Positions 10,049 to 20,756 of a DNA stretch of 64,000 bases are shown here, in pieces. The stretch's first letter is position 1. Every line of letters starts with the position of its first letter. Position numbers and translations under genes: made by a program. Below the pieces are notes generated by a model, which was given only the letters and a program-made list of their open reading frames with translations, did not search any database and was not told the DNA's origin. The stretch is from Phenylobacterium sp. (GTDB taxonomy: Bacteria; Pseudomonadota; Alphaproteobacteria; Caulobacterales; Caulobacteraceae). Location of the stretch: contig NZ_SCVD01000026.1 of the NCBI RefSeq assembly GCF_004297125.1, positions 62,001 through 126,000 of the forward strand, in the 5' to 3' direction.

Positions 10049-12729
10049 TGGGGCGCCTCGGACGCAGGAAAGGCTTTCGGCAGGCTGATCAGGACCCGGG
10101 TGCCGTGGTCGCCGTGGATCGGGCTGGCGGCAGCTATGCGCCCGCCCATGGCCTCGATGAAGCCTTTCGAGATCGAAAGGCCAAGGCCGGCGCCTTTCGA
10201 CCGATCGGTCGGCTCCTCCATGCGCCGGAACTTCTCGAACACCCGCTCCAGCTCGGCGGTCGGGATGCCCTTGCCCTCGTCCTCGATGCTGATGACGATG
10301 TTCGACCGGTCCTCGTAGGCGGCCAGCTCGATGGCGGTCTTGTCCGGGCTGTAGGCGATGGCGTTCTCGAGGATGTTGACCACCGCCTGCTCCAGCAGGT
10401 TCGGGTCGAGCCGGACCAGCGACAGCTCCGACGGGAAATCCCGGTCGATGCGACGCCCTTCGAGGCGCCGCGAGACCCGCTCCGCGGCGGCCATGAGCAC
10501 ATCTCGGACATCGACCCAGTCGGTCCGGAGATTGAGCGCGCCGCCCTCCAGCCGGGTCATGTCCAGAAGGTTGCCGACGTAGCGGTTGAGCCGTTCGGCC
10601 TCCTCGCGCACGCTTTCCAACAGGTCGGCCCGGGTGGCGGCCGGCATGCCCTCCCCGTACTCGATCATGGTGGTGGTGGAGCCCAGCACCGTCGAGAGCG
10701 GGGTGCGCAGGTCGTGGCTGATGGAATTGAGCAGGGCGGCGCGGAAGCGGTCGGAGCGGCGCAGGGTCTCGGTCTCCACCGCCGAGAGCGCGAGGTCGGC
10801 CCGTTCCAGGGCCACCGCGCCCTGGTCGATAAGGGCCAGCACCAGCCGCTCCTGGTCCGAGCCGGGCGGCAGGGCGTTGGCCTCGACGCCGGCCACGCCG
10901 ACGCGATGGCGCACCCCCTGCAGCGGCCAATAGGTCCAGCTTGTCTGCGGCAGGGTTCCGGTGCCGTGCCCGGCCGCCTCGCCGCGTTCCCAGGCCCAGC
11001 GCGCGGCGGCCATGGCGGCCGCGCCCAGGACCTCGAGCTTCGGGGCGCCGGCGACCGGCTGGATCTCCTCCCCCAGCGGCAGCAGCACGATCGCCTTGGC
11101 GCCGGCGGCGGCCGAGATCTGCTCGGCCAGCGCATGGGCGGTCTCCTCGCGCGTGGCGGATCCCGACAGCCGCCGGCTCGAGGCCAGCAGCGAGCGGATC
11201 GCGGCCGCCCGCGCCGAGGTCTGAAGCGCCTGGTCGCGGATGCGGCCCGTCAGCCAGCCCGTCGTCATGGCGACGACGAAGAAGACCGCGAAGGTCAGGA
11301 CGTCGGTCGAGCGCCCGATCTCCAGCGAGAGCCGCGGTTCCAGGAAGAAGAAGTTGTAGATGCCCGCCGACAGGGCCGCGGCCGTGACGGCCGGCCAGAG
11401 GCCGAAGGCCAGGCCCGACCCCAGGACGCTCAGCAGGAAGATCATCGCCAGGTTGGCGCCCGAGGCGAGTTGGTCGGTGAGCGTCGCCACCAGGCCCGCC
11501 ACAACGACCATGGCCAGCGCCCCAAGCTGGCCGCGCCACTGCGGGGGGCCGAGCCTGGTCGGGTGTTCCGCCGGCGCCGCGGTCTCCTCCGCCGGTTCGG
11601 TGACGACATGGACCGCGGCGCCCCGCGCCTCGCGCAGCAGGGCGATGGCGAGCGCGCGGCCCAGCAGCTCCCGCCAGCGGCTGTCGCGCGACTTGCCGAT
11701 GACGATCTGGGTGACGTTGTTGCGCCGCGCATAGTCCATCACGCAGGCGACCACATCGTCCCCTGTCAGCATGACGGTCGAGCCGCCCAGCTGCTCGGCG
11801 AGTTTCAGCGCCTCGCTGAGCCGGCCCTGCGACTGCGGAGACGGCGGCTTGCGGTTGGGCTGCTCCACATGCGCCACAGTCCAGGGCGCATCCATCATCA
11901 TGTCGGAGAGGCGACGGCCGGCGCGCACCAGGGCGTTGGCCATGGGGTCGCCGGCGACCAGCACCACGATCCGCTCGCCCGCCGCCCAGGGGCCCTCGAC
12001 CCCCTTCTCGCGCATGGCGGCGATCAACTGGTCGTCGACGGTCTGCGCCATCCGGCGCAGGGCGAGCTCGCGCAACGCCGTCAGGTTCTCGGGCTTGAAG
12101 AAGTTGTCGGCGGCGAGACGGGCCGTCTCGGGCACATAGACCTTGCCCTCGGCCAGCCGCTCGCGCAGCTCCTCGGGCGTGATGTCGACCAGTTCGATGT
12201 CGTCGGCGCGCGACAGCGCCGAGTCCGGCACGGTCTCCCGCTGACGCACCCCCGTGATCCGCTGCACGACGTCGACCAGGCTTTCCAGGTGCTGGACGTT
12301 CAGCGTCGTCCAGACGTCGATCCCGGCTCCGAGCAATTCCTCGACGTCCTGCCAGCGTTTGGGATGACGGGAGCCGGGGGCGTTGGAGTGGGCGTATTCG
12401 TCGACGATCAGCAGCTTCGGCCGGCGGGCCAGGGCCCCGTCGATGTCGAACTCCATCAGGGCGCGGCCCTTGTATTCGATGGGCTTGCGCGGGAACACTT
12501 CCATGCCGCGCAGCAGCGCCTCGGTTTCGCGCCGGCCATGGCTCTCGACCACGCCGATGACCACGTCGTCGCTGTCGGCCTTCCGGCGGCGCGCTGCGCG
12601 GAGCATCTCGTAGGTCTTGCCGACCCCAGGCGCCATGCCCAGGAACACCTTGAGGCGCCCCCGGCGCGCCTTATTGGCGGCGGCCAGGAGCGCCTCCGGG
12701 TCGGGTCGGCGGGGTTCCTCGGGTTGCAT
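10045..12729 (-). CDS. kdpD: Sensor histidine kinase KdpD
   Basis: GRLKVFLGMAPGVGKTYEML KdpD N-terminus, USP-like domain, TM region, HisKA/HATPase. Confidence 0.97.
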   Translation of the reverse strand: MQPEEPRRPDPEALLAAANKARRGRLKVFLGMAPGVGKTYEMLRAARRRKADSDDVVIGVVESHGRRETEALLRGMEVFPRKPIEYKGRALMEFDIDGALARRPKLLIVDEYAHSNAPGSRHPKRWQDVEELLGAGIDVWTTLNVQHLESLVDVVQRITGVRQRETVPDSALSRADDIELVDITPEELRERLAEGKVYVPETARLAADNFFKPENLTALRELALRRMAQTVDDQLIAAMREKGVEGPWAAGERIVVLVAGDPMANALVRAGRRLSDMMMDAPWTVAHVEQPNRKPPSPQSQGRLSEALKLAEQLGGSTVMLTGDDVVACVMDYARRNNVTQIVIGKSRDSRWRELLGRALAIALLREARGAAVHVVTEPAEETAAPAEHPTRLGPPQWRGQLGALAMVVVAGLVATLTDQLASGANLAMIFLLSVLGSGLAFGLWPAVTAAALSAGIYNFFFLEPRLSLEIGRSTDVLTFAVFFVVAMTTGWLTGRIRDQALQTSARAAAIRSLLASSRRLSGSATREETAHALAEQISAAAGAKAIVLLPLGEEIQPVAGAPKLEVLGAAAMAAARWAWERGEAAGHGTGTLPQTSWTYWPLQGVRHRVGVAGVEANALPPGSDQERLVLALIDQGAVALERADLALSAVETETLRRSDRFRAALLNSISHDLRTPLSTVLGSTTTMIEYGEGMPAATRADLLESVREEAERLNRYVGNLLDMTRLEGGALNLRTDWVDVRDVLMAAAERVSRRLEGRRIDRDFPSELSLVRLDPNLLEQAVVNILENAIAYSPDKTAIELAAYEDRSNIVISIEDEGKGIPTAELERVFEKFRRMEEPTDRSKGAGLGLSISKGFIEAMGGRIAAASPIHGDHGTRVLISLPKAFPASEAPQ

Positions 12730-12747
12730 CGCCGGCCGTCGCCTGCG

Positions 12748-13341
12748 CTACCCGGCCGGGGCCGCGGGCTTGGCTGGAGCCGCCGCGTCCAGGGCGAGGT
12801 TGGTCTGCAGGACGTTCACCGTCGGTTGGCCAAAGACGCCCAACCAGGCGCTGGTCGTATTCGCGGCGATCAGCCTCTCCACCTGCTCCACCGGGATGCC
12901 GCGGGCGGCCGCGACACGCGCCGCCTGTCGGCGGGCGTTCTCCGGCGAGATGTGCGGATCCAGGCCGGAGCCTGATGTGGTGACGGCGTCGGCCGGGACC
13001 GGGCCGGCGCCCTCGCCCTGGATCGCCTTCGTGCCTTCCGCGACCCGCTTGGCGAGGTCCTCGTTGAGCGGCCCGAGGTTGGAGCCCGAGGATCCCGAGG
13101 CGTCGTAGCCGTCGGCTCCGGCCGCGGAGGGCCGCGGATGCAGGTACTCGGGCTTGGTGAAGCTCTGCGCGATCAGCGATGAGCCCACCACCTGGCCCTT
13201 GGCGTCACGGATCAGGCTGCCGTTCGCCTGGGCGGGAAAGGCCAGTTGCCCGATGCCGGTCACCGCCAATGGATAGGCGACGCCGAGCAGAAGGGTGAAG
13301 AAGAGCGTGGCGACGATGGCCGCGCGGGCTTGGGCGAGCAT
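12748..13341 (-). CDS. kdpC: K+-transporting ATPase subunit C
   Basis: LLGVAYPLAVTGIGQLAFPAQANGSLI; SGSGLDPHISPENA. Confidence 0.97.
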   Translation of the reverse strand: MLAQARAAIVATLFFTLLLGVAYPLAVTGIGQLAFPAQANGSLIRDAKGQVVGSSLIAQSFTKPEYLHPRPSAAGADGYDASGSSGSNLGPLNEDLAKRVAEGTKAIQGEGAGPVPADAVTTSGSGLDPHISPENARRQAARVAAARGIPVEQVERLIAANTTSAWLGVFGQPTVNVLQTNLALDAAAPAKPAAPAG

Positions 13342-13353
13342 GTGCAGGGTCTC

Positions 13354-14088
13354 CTAGAAGACGACCTTGAGGCCGCCGACGACGCGGCTGGAGGAGATAT
13401 CGCCGAACTTGTCCTTGGCGGTATCCCAGTAGCGGACGTCCAGCCCGATGTGATCGGTGAGGGCGTAGCCGACGCCGGCGTTCCAGGTCGTATAGCCCGG
13501 GCCGATGTCAACGGCCTGGTGGCCGAGCGCGCCCGACACGCTGAACTTCGTGTTCGGAATCGGAAGCGCGGCATTGACCTCGTAGTACCAGGCGTCGCCG
13601 GTCTTCCCGAAGAACTCCGGCGAATAGTAGACGGCGGCGCCCAGCGTCGCCGGTCCGGCCGGCACGGACGCGGCCACCTTGCCCTCCCAATAGTCCTCGT
13701 TCGAGCCGGAGGGCTGGTCGGTGTAGCCGTAGTAGATCACCCCCAGGTCGAAGGTCACCGGGCCGACGCTCGGCTTCACGCCCGCGTAGAGGTCGAACTC
13801 AACATCCGTGCCGTTGCCGAAGTCGACGTTCGAGACCCAGACCCCGGCGTAGCCCAGGCCCAGGGTGGCGTCGACGCCGCCGAACACCGACGGATCCTCG
13901 TCGGTCTGGCTGATGCCGCGGAACACGTAGTCGGTGTTCGCGCCGATATTGAAGGCGAAGCTCGGGCCGGCGGCTTCCTCGGCCGAGGCGCGGACGGCGC
14001 CGACAGTGACCGAAAGGGCGATGCCGAGGTAGATCGCGGCCATGGCGCGGGGGCCGAACTGGCTTTGGAACGTCTTACGGGTCGTCAT
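13354..14088 (-). CDS. TorF-family-like putative porin
   Basis: Signal peptide; FNIGANTDYVFRGISQTDEDPSVFGGVDATL beta-barrel signature; C-terminal F. Confidence 0.8.
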   Translation of the reverse strand: MTTRKTFQSQFGPRAMAAIYLGIALSVTVGAVRASAEEAAGPSFAFNIGANTDYVFRGISQTDEDPSVFGGVDATLGLGYAGVWVSNVDFGNGTDVEFDLYAGVKPSVGPVTFDLGVIYYGYTDQPSGSNEDYWEGKVAASVPAGPATLGAAVYYSPEFFGKTGDAWYYEVNAALPIPNTKFSVSGALGHQAVDIGPGYTTWNAGVGYALTDHIGLDVRYWDTAKDKFGDISSSRVVGGLKVVF

Positions 14089-14099
14089 CTTGGGATCTT

Positions 14100-14207
14100 T
14101 CAAAAGCGAGAAGGGACGGCGTCCGCCGCCGCTTGCACCCGCGCACTGCCGAGCGCGAGCAGGAGGGTGGAGCCCAGCAGGAGGGCCGGAATCAGAACCT
14201 GGGTCAT
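14100..14207 (-). CDS. 35-aa putative small exported/membrane protein in the kdp operon
   Basis: [38 protein letters not shown] overlaps the kdpB stop (TGATG). Confidence 0.5.
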   Translation of the reverse strand: MTQVLIPALLLGSTLLLALGSARVQAAADAVPSRF

Positions 14208-16276
14208 CACGCGAGCCCCAGGCCCGATACGACCAGGTCGATGAGCTTGATCCCGGCGAACGGCGCGACGATGCCGCCCAGGCCGTAGATCAGCAGGTTC
14301 CGCTGCAGCAGCTTGCCGGCCCCGATGGCCTGGTACTTCACGCCGCGGAGCGCCAGCGGGATCAGCGCCACGATCACCAGGGCGTTGAAGATCACGGCCG
14401 ACAGGATCGCGCTTTCGGGGCTGTGAAGCTGCATCACGTTGAGCGCGCCCAGCGCCGGCAGCGCCACCACGAACAGCGCCGGGATGATGGCGAAGTACTT
14501 GGCCACGTCGTTGGCGATCGAGAAGGTCGTGAGCGCGCCGCGGGTGATCAGCATCTGCTTTCCAGTCTCGACGATCTCGATGACCTTGGTGGGATCGGAG
14601 TCCAGGTCGACCATGTTGCCCGCCTCGCGGGCGGCCTGGGCGCCGGTCTGCATGGCCACGCCCACGTCGGACTGGGCCAGGGCCGGGGCGTCGTTGGCGC
14701 CGTCGCCGCACATGGCCACCAACCGGCCCTTGGCCTGCTCGGTGCGGATCAGCTTCAGCTTGTCCTCAGGCGTCGCCTCGGCGAGGAAGTCGTCGACCCC
14801 GGCCTCAGAAGCGATGGCCGCAGCGGTGACCGGGTTGTCGCCGGTGATCATCACCGTGCGCAGGCCCATGCGGCGCAGGTCGGCGAAACGCTCCTTCACA
14901 TTGGGCTTCACCACGTCCTTCAGGTGGATCACGCCGAAGAGCACGCCGTTCTCGGACACCGCCAGCGGCGTTCCGCCGGAGCGGGCGATGCGATCCACGG
15001 CGGCGTTGAACTCCGCCGGGGCCTGGCTGACCTCGAGCCCGGAGTCCTTCAGCACCGCGTCCACCGCCCCCTTGCGCCAGCTGTGGCCTCCGGCGTCGAG
15101 ACCCGACTGGCGGGTGTTGGCGCTGAACGGGATGACCGTGGCCCCGGCCGGGGCCTCCAGGCTGAAGCCCTGGTTGCGCAGGAGTTCGACGATGGAGCGG
15201 CCTTCCGGCGTCTCGTCGCCCAGCGAGGCCAGGAGCGTGGCCTTCTGCAACATCTCGACGCGTACGCCCGGCGCGGGGATCAGCTCGGTGGCCATGCGGT
15301 TGCCGAAGGTGATGGTGCCCGTCTTGTCCAGCAGCAGGGTGTCGACATCGCCCGCGGCTTCCACGGCGCGGCCGGAGGTGGCCAGCACATTGACCTTCAG
15401 CAGGCGGTCCATGCCGGCGATGCCGACCGCCGAGAGCAGACCGCCAATGGTGGTGGGGATCAGGCAGACGAACAGCGCGCCCAGCACCATCGGGTCCAGC
15501 TTCACGCCGGAGTAGGCGCCCAGGCCCAGCAGGGTCACGACCGCGATCAGGAAGATCAGCGTCAGGCCGGCCAGCAGCACCGCCAGCGCGATCTCGTTGG
15601 GCGTCTTCCGGCGGTCGGCGCCCTCGACCATGGCGATCATCCGGTCGAGGAAGGTGTTCCCGGCCTCGGAGGTGATCCTCACCTTGATCCAGTCGGAAAC
15701 CACGGTGGTGCCGCCGGTCACGGCGCTACGGTCGCCGCCGCTCTCGCGGATCACGGGCGCGGACTCGCCGGTGATGGCGGCTTCGTTCACCGAGGCGATG
15801 CCTTCGACGATTTCGCCGTCGGACGGAATGACGTCGCCGGCCTCGACCAGGATCACCTGGCCGACGCGCAGTTCGTTGGCGGGCGTCATGGTGACCGCGG
15901 TCTTCTCGGGATCGGCGAGCAGCTTGGCCTTGGTGGTCACCCGGGTGGCGCGCAGGCTGTCGGCGGCGGCTTTGCCGCGGCCCTCGGCGACGCTCTCCGC
16001 GAAGTTCGCGAACAGCACGGTCGCCCAGAGCCAGAGCGCGATCTGCAGCGCGAAGCCCCAGGCCCCGCCCTGGCCGATCGCCAGGACGGTGGAGAAACTC
16101 GCCAGCAGCGCCACGACCCAGGTCGCGAAGATCACCGGATTGGCGAGCAGCTTGCGCGGGTCGAGCTTGACGAAGGAGTCGCGGGCGGCGCGGGCCAAGA
16201 CGGGCCCGGAGAAGCTGCCGACGAGGGTGGCGGCCTTGCGGCGTTGCTCACCCAGAGGCGCGGAGGTCATGGTCAT
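14207..16276 (-). CDS. kdpB: K+-transporting P-type ATPase subunit B
   Basis: [44 protein letters not shown]. Confidence 0.98.
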   Translation of the reverse strand: MTMTSAPLGEQRRKAATLVGSFSGPVLARAARDSFVKLDPRKLLANPVIFATWVVALLASFSTVLAIGQGGAWGFALQIALWLWATVLFANFAESVAEGRGKAAADSLRATRVTTKAKLLADPEKTAVTMTPANELRVGQVILVEAGDVIPSDGEIVEGIASVNEAAITGESAPVIRESGGDRSAVTGGTTVVSDWIKVRITSEAGNTFLDRMIAMVEGADRRKTPNEIALAVLLAGLTLIFLIAVVTLLGLGAYSGVKLDPMVLGALFVCLIPTTIGGLLSAVGIAGMDRLLKVNVLATSGRAVEAAGDVDTLLLDKTGTITFGNRMATELIPAPGVRVEMLQKATLLASLGDETPEGRSIVELLRNQGFSLEAPAGATVIPFSANTRQSGLDAGGHSWRKGAVDAVLKDSGLEVSQAPAEFNAAVDRIARSGGTPLAVSENGVLFGVIHLKDVVKPNVKERFADLRRMGLRTVMITGDNPVTAAAIASEAGVDDFLAEATPEDKLKLIRTEQAKGRLVAMCGDGANDAPALAQSDVGVAMQTGAQAAREAGNMVDLDSDPTKVIEIVETGKQMLITRGALTTFSIANDVAKYFAIIPALFVVALPALGALNVMQLHSPESAILSAVIFNALVIVALIPLALRGVKYQAIGAGKLLQRNLLIYGLGGIVAPFAGIKLIDLVVSGLGLA

Positions 16277-16295
16277 TTCAATTGCCCCAGGGGTT

Positions 16296-18005
16296 TCAGT
16301 GGGCCGCGACCGCGGCGAGCGCTTGGAAGTGCTCGACGATCGGACCGAGGGCGAGGGCGGGGAAGAACTGCAGGCCGCCCATGATCAGGATCACCCCGAT
16401 CAGCAGGCCGACGAACAGCGGGCCATCGGTCGGGAATGTGCCCGTGGTGGCGCCGAGCTTCGGCTTGGCGGCGAGAGCGCCGGCGATGGCAAGGACCGGG
16501 ATCACATAGGCGAACCGGCCGAGCAGCATCGCGATGCCGAGAGTGGTGTTGTACCAGGGCGTGTTGGCGGTGAGGCCCGCGAAGGCCGACCCGTTGTTCC
16601 CGGTCGCCGAAGTGTAGGCGTACATGATCTCCGACAGGCCGTGCGGGCCGTGGTTCAGCAGGCCGGCGAGTCCAGCGGGGAGGACGAGGGCGACCGAGGT
16701 GAAGCCCAGGATCGACAGCGGCAGGATCAGCACCGCCAGCATGGCGAACTTGATCTCCTTGGCCTCCACCTTCTTGCCCAGGTACTCCGGCGTGCGCCCG
16801 ACCATGAGCCCGGCCACGAAGACCGCGATCAGGGCCATGACCAGCATGCCGTAGAGGCCCGATCCGACGCCGCCGGGCAGGATCTCTCCGAGCTGGATCA
16901 GGAACATCGCCATCCCGCCACCCAGCGGCATGAAGCTGTCGTGCATGCCGTTGACGCCACCGTCGGAGGCGCCGGTGGTGGCTGCCGCCCAGACGGCCGT
17001 GGAGGGCGCGCCGAAGCGGACTTCCTTGCCCTCCATATTGACGTCCGACTGGGCCCCGGCGGCGACGAGGGCGGGCGGGCGCTGCGTTTCAGCCGCGTAG
17101 ATCACCGAGGCGCCGCCGGCCACCAGGATCACCATCGCCGCAACGATGGCGCGCGCCTCCTTGCGGGCCAGCACGATCCGGCCGAAGGCGACGACGCAGG
17201 CAAGCGACAGGGCGTTCATCGACAGGATCTCGATCAGGTTGGTGATCGCGTTCGGGTTCTCGAACGGATGCGCGGAATTGGCGTTGAAGATGCCGCCGCC
17301 GTTGGTGCCAAGCTGCTTGATGGCCTCCTGGCTGGCGACCGGATAGAGCGCGATCGTCTGCTTGCCGCCCTCGACCGTCTGGGCCGTCACATTGGCCAGC
17401 AGCGATTGGGGCTCGCCCAGCGCCACATAGGCGAGCGCGATGACCAGCGAGATCGGCAGCAGGACGTATAGGCTGATCCGGGTCAGATCGACCCAGAAGT
17501 CGCCGAGGTTGTCCGAACGATTGGACGCGAAGGCGCGCGCCACGGCGGCGGCCATGGCGATGCCGGCGGCCGCGGACAGGAAATTGTGCGAGGTGAGGCC
17601 CGCCATCTGCGAGAAGGTCGAGAGCGTGGTCTCCGGCACATAGGACTGCCAGTTGGTGTTGGTGACGAAGCTGACCGCCGTGTTGAACGACAGGTGCGAC
17701 GAGAGCCCCGGGAACCCCTGCGGATTGAGCGGCAGCAGGTTCTGGAAGCGCAGGATCAGGTAGAGCACCACGAAGCTCGCGGCGCTGAACGCCAGCATGC
17801 TGAGCGCGTACTGGACCCAGGTCTGGCCCTTCTCCGGCTTCACGCCGCAGGCGGCGTAGACCAGCCGCTCAACGGGCTTCAGCATCGGGTCGAGCCAGGT
17901 CTTCTCACCGGCCCAGACGCGGCCGAGATAGATGCCCAGCGGCCAGCCCAAGGCGACCGTGAGCGCGATGGTGAGGGCGATCTCCGCCCAGCCCTGAGGG
18001 TTCAT
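16296..18005 (-). CDS. kdpA: K+-transporting ATPase subunit A
   Basis: KdpA pore signatures ([42 protein letters not shown]). Confidence 0.98.
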   Translation of the reverse strand: MNPQGWAEIALTIALTVALGWPLGIYLGRVWAGEKTWLDPMLKPVERLVYAACGVKPEKGQTWVQYALSMLAFSAASFVVLYLILRFQNLLPLNPQGFPGLSSHLSFNTAVSFVTNTNWQSYVPETTLSTFSQMAGLTSHNFLSAAAGIAMAAAVARAFASNRSDNLGDFWVDLTRISLYVLLPISLVIALAYVALGEPQSLLANVTAQTVEGGKQTIALYPVASQEAIKQLGTNGGGIFNANSAHPFENPNAITNLIEILSMNALSLACVVAFGRIVLARKEARAIVAAMVILVAGGASVIYAAETQRPPALVAAGAQSDVNMEGKEVRFGAPSTAVWAAATTGASDGGVNGMHDSFMPLGGGMAMFLIQLGEILPGGVGSGLYGMLVMALIAVFVAGLMVGRTPEYLGKKVEAKEIKFAMLAVLILPLSILGFTSVALVLPAGLAGLLNHGPHGLSEIMYAYTSATGNNGSAFAGLTANTPWYNTTLGIAMLLGRFAYVIPVLAIAGALAAKPKLGATTGTFPTDGPLFVGLLIGVILIMGGLQFFPALALGPIVEHFQALAAVAAH

Positions 18006-18091
18006 CAGAACTTCTCCGGACGCAGCAGGGCGACGACCATGTAGCCGCCGATGACGAGGGCTCCGAGCCCCCAGATGATGTTGGCAAGCAT
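18005..18091 (-). CDS. kdpF: K+-transporting ATPase subunit F
   Basis: [33 protein letters not shown] coupling to kdpA. Confidence 0.85.
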   Translation of the reverse strand: MLANIIWGLGALVIGGYMVVALLRPEKF

Positions 18092-18174
18092 CAGATGCCC
18101 CTCAGGCCATGGACGTAGGCGGCGAAGACGCCGAACACGACGAGGCCGATGGAAATGTAGAGGATGTCGAGCAT
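18091..18174 (-). CDS. 27-aa putative membrane microprotein upstream of kdpF
   Basis: [32 protein letters not shown] coupling to kdpF. Confidence 0.55.
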   Translation of the reverse strand: MLDILYISIGLVVFGVFAAYVHGLRGI

Positions 18175-18435
18175 GGTAAGCCCCGGTCCTAGCGATGAGG
18201 GGGGAAGCTACTCGCGAGCAACGTAAGGGCTCTATGTGGAACCGCGTTGCGAATGATCAAGAAAGTATAAGGGCCGGACGGGACGACGGTCGGGGCTATG
18301 CCTCCCGCTGTTGCGGGCGGCCCTGATGCTTCACTTACGCCTCGGCCGAGAATCCGAATGGAGGCCTTACGCGCCGTCGTGGGACAAACCCACCCGCGAG
18401 AGCCCAGGGCTCCGTCCAGCGAGGTCCTTTCGGAC

Positions 18436-18879
18436 ATGCCCAAACCTCCCCCAGATGGCCGCTTCCAGACCGCCCCTGTCGTCGCGCTCCTGGAACAGGC
18501 CGGCGTCTCGAAGCTCGCCAGCATCCGCGTCGCGGGCCCCGGCGCCCTCGCCGTCGTCCTGGGGCTCCGCCGCCATGACTATGATCAGGCGGGCTGCGTG
18601 TGCGCCGGCGAGGGTTCGCCGCACGAGGAACCGGATGTGGTCCTCGTCGCCCAGCCCTGCGGTGAGCTCGACCTGAAGCGCCTGCTCTCCGTCGGCCGCC
18701 AGGTCCGGCCGGGCGGCGCGTTCATCTTCCAGCTCAAGGCGGGTCCCGGGGCCAGCCTGACGGCCGTCGAATGGCTGCTGCAGCACGCCGGCTTCACGCT
18801 CGAGCGCCATTTGGGTTCGAGCCGCGGCGCGCTCATCCTCGCGCGTCGCCGCGCGTTCGCCCCGCGACAGGCCGCCTGA
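18436..18879 (+). CDS. Hypothetical protein, tandem paralogue A (degenerate Rossmann/methyltransferase-like)
   Basis: Shares LLxQAxVxKxxxIRVxG, SPHEExDxxLxAxxC, RRLLxxGxxVRxGGxxxFQ pattern with the 19052 gene. Confidence 0.65.
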   Translation: MPKPPPDGRFQTAPVVALLEQAGVSKLASIRVAGPGALAVVLGLRRHDYDQAGCVCAGEGSPHEEPDVVLVAQPCGELDLKRLLSVGRQVRPGGAFIFQLKAGPGASLTAVEWLLQHAGFTLERHLGSSRGALILARRRAFAPRQAA

Positions 18880-19051
18880 CCATGCGCACCCGCGGCCGAA
18901 GGGACTGACCGGGCGCCCGCGGCCACCCGAGGCCTTGATGCCTCGCTTATCCCAGGCCGCCACTTCCGCATCGAACCCTTACGCGGCTCCGGGCGAGTAT
19001 GCCGGCGTCTGGAGGCCCTGTCGGCCTTCGCTTTCGGAGTTTCCCGTTCCG

Positions 19052-19501
19052 ATGACCCAAGATGGTCCCAACGGCCTGCGCACCGGCGATCCGCTCATTT
19101 CGCTGCTTGCGCAGGCCCAAGTCACCAAAACGAGCGTGATCCGTGTCACCGGCTCCAGCGGCCTCTCGGCCCTGCTCTGGCTTTGCCGCCACGGCTTCGA
19201 CCAGGTCGGCTACGTCAAGTCCGGCCAAGGCTGCCCGCATGAGGAAGCCGACGCCCTGCTGATCGCCCACACCTGCGATGAGCCGACGCTTCGCCGCCTG
19301 CTGACCACCGGCCCCCATGTGCGCGAAGGCGGCGTCCTGGTGTTCCAGTCGCCCGTGCCCGCGTCGGCGATCGGCCGGAAGGATCCCATTCATCGGCTCC
19401 TCGAGGACCATGGCTATGCAGTCGAGCGATGCGTCCACGGCGCGCACCGCGAGGTCCATGTGGCGCGTCGCGTGGCGCATGCCTGGCGCAAGGCGGCCTG
19501 A
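19052..19501 (+). CDS. Hypothetical protein, tandem paralogue B
   Basis: Colinear similarity to 18436..18879; CPHEEADALLIAHTC. Confidence 0.7.
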   Translation: MTQDGPNGLRTGDPLISLLAQAQVTKTSVIRVTGSSGLSALLWLCRHGFDQVGYVKSGQGCPHEEADALLIAHTCDEPTLRRLLTTGPHVREGGVLVFQSPVPASAIGRKDPIHRLLEDHGYAVERCVHGAHREVHVARRVAHAWRKAA

Positions 19502-19503
19502 CC

Positions 19504-20283
19504 ATGATCCGACGTTCAGACTGGGCCCTGCTGGGTTTGGGCTCGCGGCCCACCCTGCCGGCCGTTCACCTTGTCCCCACGTCCGGCGCCGCACAGCCTT
19601 TCCGGGACGAGGGCGAGATGTTCCCCCGCTGGGCGTCGCGCCCGCGCCGGACGCTCACCCTGGGCCTCCTCTGCTCCCTGCACTGGGGCACGGCGCGCAA
19701 GCTGCTGGCCGACTTCCGCGCCGCCCACCCCGACGTGGACCTGGTCGTCGAGGATCTCGACGACGTGACCCTGCGTGAGGAGCTCGACGCCTGCCGCATC
19801 GACGCGGCCATCGCGCCGGAAGGCTCCGCGCGGCGGGAATGGCGGCAGGCGCCCCTCTGGCGCGAGCGGCTCATCGCCGTGCTGCCGGAAGGCCATGCCC
19901 TGGCGGTCGACAATTCGGTGACCACCGCCGGCCTGCGCGGCGAGATCATCCTCCTGGCCGGCGACGGCGGCGGCGACCGCGCCCTGCAGAAGACGATCGT
20001 CCAGGCCCTGGGCGGCGCGCCCGCCGGGTTCATGCACCACCCGGTGGAGCGGGATACGCTCTTCGACCTGGTGGCGCTGGGCATGGGCGTCTCGGTGTCG
20101 CCGGGCGCGAGCCTGGGCGCGTTCTATCCCGGCGTCTGCCTGCGGCCCATCCTCAGCGACACCGCCGAGATCGGCTACGGGCTGGTCTGGCGTGCCGACG
20201 CCCGCAACGAGGCCCTGGAGGACCTCATCCGGCTCGCGGAGACGGTGGCGCGCACGGAGGCCCATCATGCCGGGACCGCGTGA
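19504..20283 (+). CDS. LysR-type substrate-binding-domain protein lacking an HTH
   Basis: TLTLGLLCSLHWGTARKLLADFRAAHPDVDLVVEDLDD...; N-terminal 50 aa show no wHTH. Confidence 0.75.
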   Translation: MIRRSDWALLGLGSRPTLPAVHLVPTSGAAQPFRDEGEMFPRWASRPRRTLTLGLLCSLHWGTARKLLADFRAAHPDVDLVVEDLDDVTLREELDACRIDAAIAPEGSARREWRQAPLWRERLIAVLPEGHALAVDNSVTTAGLRGEIILLAGDGGGDRALQKTIVQALGGAPAGFMHHPVERDTLFDLVALGMGVSVSPGASLGAFYPGVCLRPILSDTAEIGYGLVWRADARNEALEDLIRLAETVARTEAHHAGTA

Positions 20284-20566
20284 GCCTGCCGAGGAGCGCA
20301 CGCGCAAGTACCTCGTCGCGCCGCACCTCGGCCTCTGGAGCGTAACGCGTGACACGGCCGACCAAGGCGCCTTCACGCTCGCCACCGATGCGACGACCTT
20401 CGCCTGCGGCCTGGCACGCGCGGACGCGGACGGCGGGCTGATCGGCATGGTTGTGGTCGAAGCCGCCGTGCAGGAGCTGCACTGCTTCACGCCCCGCATG
20501 GTCACCGCACGGCCGCGGCGCACGCTGCGCCTGATCCATGCATCGGCGGCTTCCGATGAGCGCTGA
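20267..20566 (+). CDS. Hypothetical small protein (possibly DUF2188-like)
   Basis: Overlaps upstream gene; KYLVAPHLGLWSVTRD...GLIGMVVVEAAVQELHCF. Confidence 0.55.
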   Translation: MPGPREPAEERTRKYLVAPHLGLWSVTRDTADQGAFTLATDATTFACGLARADADGGLIGMVVVEAAVQELHCFTPRMVTARPRRTLRLIHASAASDER

Positions 20567-20756
20567 TCGCTGCGACGTCTCGCGCGTCGATCGCGAGATC
20601 GCCCGCCGCCGCAGGGCTCGATGGCGAGAGGTTGCTCTGCTGCTGATCGCCTTCGGCGCCATTGTTCTCTACAGCGTCCTGGATCCGGATCGGTCTACGC
20701 GAGAGACCCGCCCGGAAGCGGCCGCGGCGCAGGGAAGCAAGGCCTCTGCTCCCTAG
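20556..20756 (+). CDS. Small single-TM hypothetical protein
   Basis: Basic N-terminus then VALLLIAFGAIVLYSVL; overlaps previous stop. Confidence 0.5.
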   Translation: MSADRCDVSRVDREIARRRRARWREVALLLIAFGAIVLYSVLDPDRSTRETRPEAAAAQGSKASAP

